A DNA stretch of 64,000 bases. Source: Patagioenas fasciata. Its lineage: Eukaryota; Chordata; Aves; Columbiformes; Columbidae. This document shows positions 60,790 to 64,000 of the stretch, one piece after another (position 1 is the stretch's first letter; the number at the start of each line of letters is the position of its first letter). The notes below the pieces were generated by a model. The model did not search any database. It had not been told where the DNA came from and saw only the letters and a program-made list of their open reading frames with translations. The stretch is from NCBI RefSeq assembly GCF_037038585.1, contig NC_092521.1, positions 76,808,398-76,872,397 on the forward strand. Direction: 5' to 3'. The position numbers and the translations under genes were made by a program.

Positions 60790-61868
60790 AGAATCACAGA
60801 ACGGTTTGGGTTGGAAGGGACCAAAGGTCATCTAGTTCAAACCCCCTCCAATGAGCATGGACATTTTCCAACTAGATCAGGTTGCTCAGAGCCCCGTCCA
60901 GCCTAGCCTGGAATGTCTCCAGGGATGGGGCATCTACCACCTCTCTGGGCAACCTGTGCCAGTGTTTCACCACCCTCATTGTAAAAAACATATTCCTTTT
61001 ATCTAGTCTAAATCTACCCTCTTTTAGTCTAAGACCACCACCCCTTGTCCTGTTGGTGTAGGCCCTACAAAACACCCTGTCCCCATCTTTCTTATAGGCC
61101 CCTTTTAAGTACTGAAATGCCACAGTAAGTTCTCCCCACAGTAAGTTCTCCAGGCTGAACACCCCCAACCTCTCAGCCTGTCCTCACAGCAGAGCTGTCC
61201 CAGCCCTCTGATCATTTTCATGACCCTCCTCTGGCCCCTCTCCAACAGGTTCATGTCTCTCCTGTACTGAGGGCTCCAGAGCTGGACACAGGACTCCAGG
61301 TGAGGTCTCACCAGAGCAGAGTAGAAGGGCAGAATCACCTCCCTTGACCTGCTGGCCACATTCACTTTGATGCAGCCCAGGATGCAACTGGCTTTCTGGG
61401 CTGTGAGTGCACATGGCCAGCTCATGTCCAACTTTTCACCTGCCAGTACCCCCAAGTCCTTTTCCACAGGGCTGCTCTCAATCCCTTCAGACCCCAGCCT
61501 GTATTAATACCAGGAGCTACCCAGACCCATGTGCAGGACCTTGCACTTGGCCTTGCTGAAACTCATGAGGTTTGCATAGGCCCACCTCTCCAGGTGCCTC
61601 AGGATGGCATCCCATCTCTCCAGCATGTCAACCGCACCACACAACTTGGTGTCATCTGCAAATTTGATATTAAACAGTACCAGTCCAAATATGGATCTCT
61701 GAAGAACATCACTCATGACTGATCTCCATCTGGACACTGAGCCATTGACTACTACTCTCTGGATGCCACCATCCAGTCAATTCCTTATCCACTAAATAGT
61801 CCATCCATCAAATTTGAACCTCTTCAATTTAGAGAGAAGGATGTTGTGGGAGGCCATATCAAATACCA
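60790..61868 (-). mobile_element. CR1 LINE 3' fragment in the ATPSCKMT intron
   Basis: Reverse-orientation CR1, same strand as the host gene. The 3' end reads AGAATCACAGAACGGTTTGG. Reading inward there are the ORF2 C-terminus (61168-60872, with HWHRLPREVVDAPSLETFQARLD), the middle (61467-61105, with [16 protein letters not shown] and [13 protein letters not shown]), and a piece near 61737-61504 with [13 protein letters not shown], the catalytic FADD box. Several frame breaks separate them. Its 3' end and protein differ from the other copies, indicating a third, older subfamily. Confidence 0.9.
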
Positions 61869-63533
61869 CTACGCAACTCTCCTTGGTTGAAGACCTGCAG
61901 TCAGCTTTCCTCCATTTGCAAAAATTGAGTGGATGTGAAAGCCAACGGAAATATCACTACTCCCCCAGAACAAAGCAACACCCTGTCCAGTCAGATACTC
62001 TGTCTCAAATAAGTATAATAACTTAGAAAATTCTGCTATAGATTAAGTAAGAAATGAATTAAGACACCAAGACTTCAAAGAAATTTCTTTCTCATCCCAA
62101 ATAGTGATTATGTTCTGGAGGGAAGGAAAAAAAAAAAAAAAAGGAAACTATATTTTTAGCCATTTTTGTCCTTTGAAGAAGTTTCAGGTTATGCCTAAGT
62201 AGATCAGTCCACATCCATTTGGAATTCCTCTTATTCTTACACATGGTACCTATCTCAGGGAGTGATTATAACAGCAAGCACCACAAGTTACTTCTATTAC
62301 ATGTAAAAATCTATTTAATTTTGTACCATGACATAACATTTAGAATCATTTACAAATACAGCTCAATTTAAGTCACAAAGGACACAAAATAGATTAAAAA
62401 AAAAAACCACACACACACACACAAAAAAAACCCCACTATTAGAAAACAGGACTGACTAAAGAAAATATATTTCCAAAGGCTGCAGATAGCTTCCACTATC
62501 ACACACATGCAGGGGGTATCTTTGATGTAACATCCTATTATAGCTACATTTAAGCTTAAAATGGAATATTTTAGGAAAATTATGGTCATAGATCTAATAT
62601 ATCAAAGAGTTACCTCTGAATATTTTTAAGCATTCTATGCTCTGATTTCATCCATACAGCAAATGCTTCTTTTAAACATTTTTGCTACCGCAGCTTAAAT
62701 AAACTAGAAAAATAAGTCCACTTTGGTATCTCAAACTGAGCTGAGACACCAGAAAAGGAAGGAATAATTTTTCACAGAAATGACAAATACAGGTATAGTC
62801 TAATTTTTAAGAAGTAATTACGAAAATTAGTGACATCTCACATCTACATTAGCTCAAATTAGAAAACTTCATTAATTGTTCAGCCAAAAGAACTGTATCC
62901 TTGAACCACAGTCAAACTAGTTTTTAAGCTAAATCTCTTGGTAACAGGTGTTACAATCCTACTATACTTGTATATCAAGAGAGGGTTGGGTTTTTTTGCT
63001 ATGTCTACATAGAGTTTAGTAAACCTTTTGTACAAAATATAATCAGTTAAAATACACAGAAGTGGTGAATATGAGCACTAGTTAAAAATTCTGTCATCCC
63101 ACCCTGAACAAGTGAAAGTTTCTCTGCAATGACTCAGATAAACACACCTTCCCTCTGATTCTTGCAAGAACTGAGAGGTCTTAATCTTCCCTGAAGATCA
63201 ATAAATCTAAGTCCCGTAAACTAATCTCAGATATGAAATAAAAGCTCTGTGTGACAGCATCAAATCAGACCAGTATTATTAAAAAAAGCTAAAGAGGCCT
63301 ATTGTCCTCAATAAAGATAAACTGCATTTAAGTTTCTAGAAAATCAATGTAGTCATCCAGGAAGCTAAGCGTTCACAACTTCCAAAGTAAATTTAAAGGG
63401 GATCATTAGCCAACTAAGGCTCAGGAAAGACAGTAGTTCATAATTTTGGATCTATAACATTTATGACAATATTTTCATTGGGAGAAGTTAGGCTTGTATT
63501 TACTGAATCTACTGAAGTTATTCTGAGCCCTCG

Positions 63534-64000
63534 TGCTGGTTTGACTGAAAGTGAGTTCATTTTCTTCATGCAATTAGAAACCTTTCTCTTTTTTTGTAGC
63601 TAGCACAGTCATTGTTTGAATTAGTTTGAGAACAAGAACACCCCAGGACAAAGTTAAAGTTTTTAATTGTTGTTGTCTGGGAGCCAAGGACAATCTGAGC
63701 TCTCTGCTCACAGGTGTGAGGCAGCTGGCAAGGGCAGCATGGATGGAACAGAATTTGACTGACATCCAGACTGATCAGTAAGATTATTCCATCCCATTAG
63801 CATCATGCTTCGTATTTAAGGAGAGTCAGGATCTTCTGGCTAGGTCTGTCAGAGCCAGCATGGAAACCTGCTTGGTGGAGTTCTGTTTGGGAGTTTCTTT
63901 AGTTTGGCCTTTTGCCAAACCTCCAGGCATCTGGACCTTCCTGACTTTTCCTCTCTTCTATCTCCAGAACCAGGTGCTGCTGCCAGGGACTGGCTGCTCA
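63534..64000 (+). mobile_element. LTR of an endogenous retrovirus, cut by the window end
   Basis: From TGCTGGTTTGACTGAAAG at 63534 onward the sequence resembles a second bird LTR family: a TTGTTGTTGTCTGGGAGCCA-like block, then GCTCACAGGTGTGAGGCAGCTGG, GACTGACATCCAGACTGATCA, then ATTCCATCCCATTAGCATCATG and a TATA-like CGTATTTAAGG box near 63810, then CT-rich sequence to the edge. The 5' dinucleotide TG is intact, and cctcg (63529-63533) could be the left target duplication, but the right end lies outside the window. It sits in the last intron of ATPSCKMT in the opposite orientation to the gene. I cannot tell whether it is solo or the 5' LTR of a longer provirus. Confidence 0.65.

Larger units (their letters stand above)
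60167..64000 (-). other. ATPSCKMT: Last intron of ATPSCKMT (partial)
   Basis: This stretch lies upstream of the terminal ATPSCKMT exon on the minus strand and begins at its splice acceptor. I searched it for the coding sequence expected just before the last exon (a block ending in a GVPQ-like motif followed by a GT donor) and found none, so the intron probably continues past the window edge. It contains an A-rich run at 60408-60475, a CR1 copy at 60790-61868, a poly(A) run near 62127-62144, a short AC-rich run near 62397-62430 and the start of an LTR at 63534. Confidence 0.7.

Noticed and set aside
60190-63533. Search for the penultimate ATPSCKMT exon
   Set aside because: No segment encoding the expected block before a GT donor was found; it probably lies beyond 64000.
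1-64000. Bacterial-type systems, CRISPR arrays, operons
   Set aside because: No regularly spaced repeats, no dense co-oriented genes; the sequence is a vertebrate gene desert.

Overview
This window is vertebrate nuclear DNA and almost certainly avian. It is AT-rich, intron-poor in genes and littered with 5'-truncated CR1 LINEs, whose 3' ends carry the 8-bp tail (ATTCTRTG-like or TACTGTGA) typical of bird CR1. It also holds LTRs of bird endogenous retroviruses. The ERVL-like LTR at 5328-5950 is of a type I know from many Neoaves, so a neoavian bird is my best guess; the species cannot be read from the sequence.

Only one active protein-coding gene is evident. The right end (59969-60166, minus strand) is the last coding exon of ATPSCKMT (FAM173B), the mitochondrial methyltransferase of the ATP synthase c-subunit. 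It has a clean splice acceptor, so 60167-64000 is its last intron, and the 60 kb to the left lies downstream of the gene. In human the corresponding place is the gene-poor part of 5p15.2 between SEMA5A/TAS2R1 and ATPSCKMT/CCT5. I saw no exon of those neighbours.

Layout. 1-5322: unique intergenic DNA with one CR1 tail. 5328-5950: solo LTR with a near-perfect 5-bp target duplication. 9310-9710: a GC-rich block. 9880-15820: a CR1 graveyard, including a young CR1 nested inside an older one with an 8-bp duplication. 18174-18689: minus-strand CR1. 19320-19720: AT-rich homeodomain-motif-dense candidate conserved element. 23370-25088: a decayed two-exon heat shock factor gene of the HSFY/HSFX type (minus strand), the most surprising item in the window. 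28420-29018: an ERV LTR followed directly by a tRNA-Arg-like primer binding site and then no internal region. 31306-32022 and 34219-36925: two more minus-strand CR1s, the second still with a 381-codon reverse-transcriptase ORF. 36926-59968: long intergenic DNA with few features. 60790-61868: CR1 inside the ATPSCKMT intron. 63534-64000: start of another LTR, cut by the window edge.

There is no operon, CRISPR array, tRNA or rRNA gene. I did not find a previously undescribed system. The items most worth checking are the HSF-like pseudogene, the nested CR1 insertion, the truncated ERV, a 75-bp exon-like segment at 39075-39149 and two possible conserved non-coding stretches.
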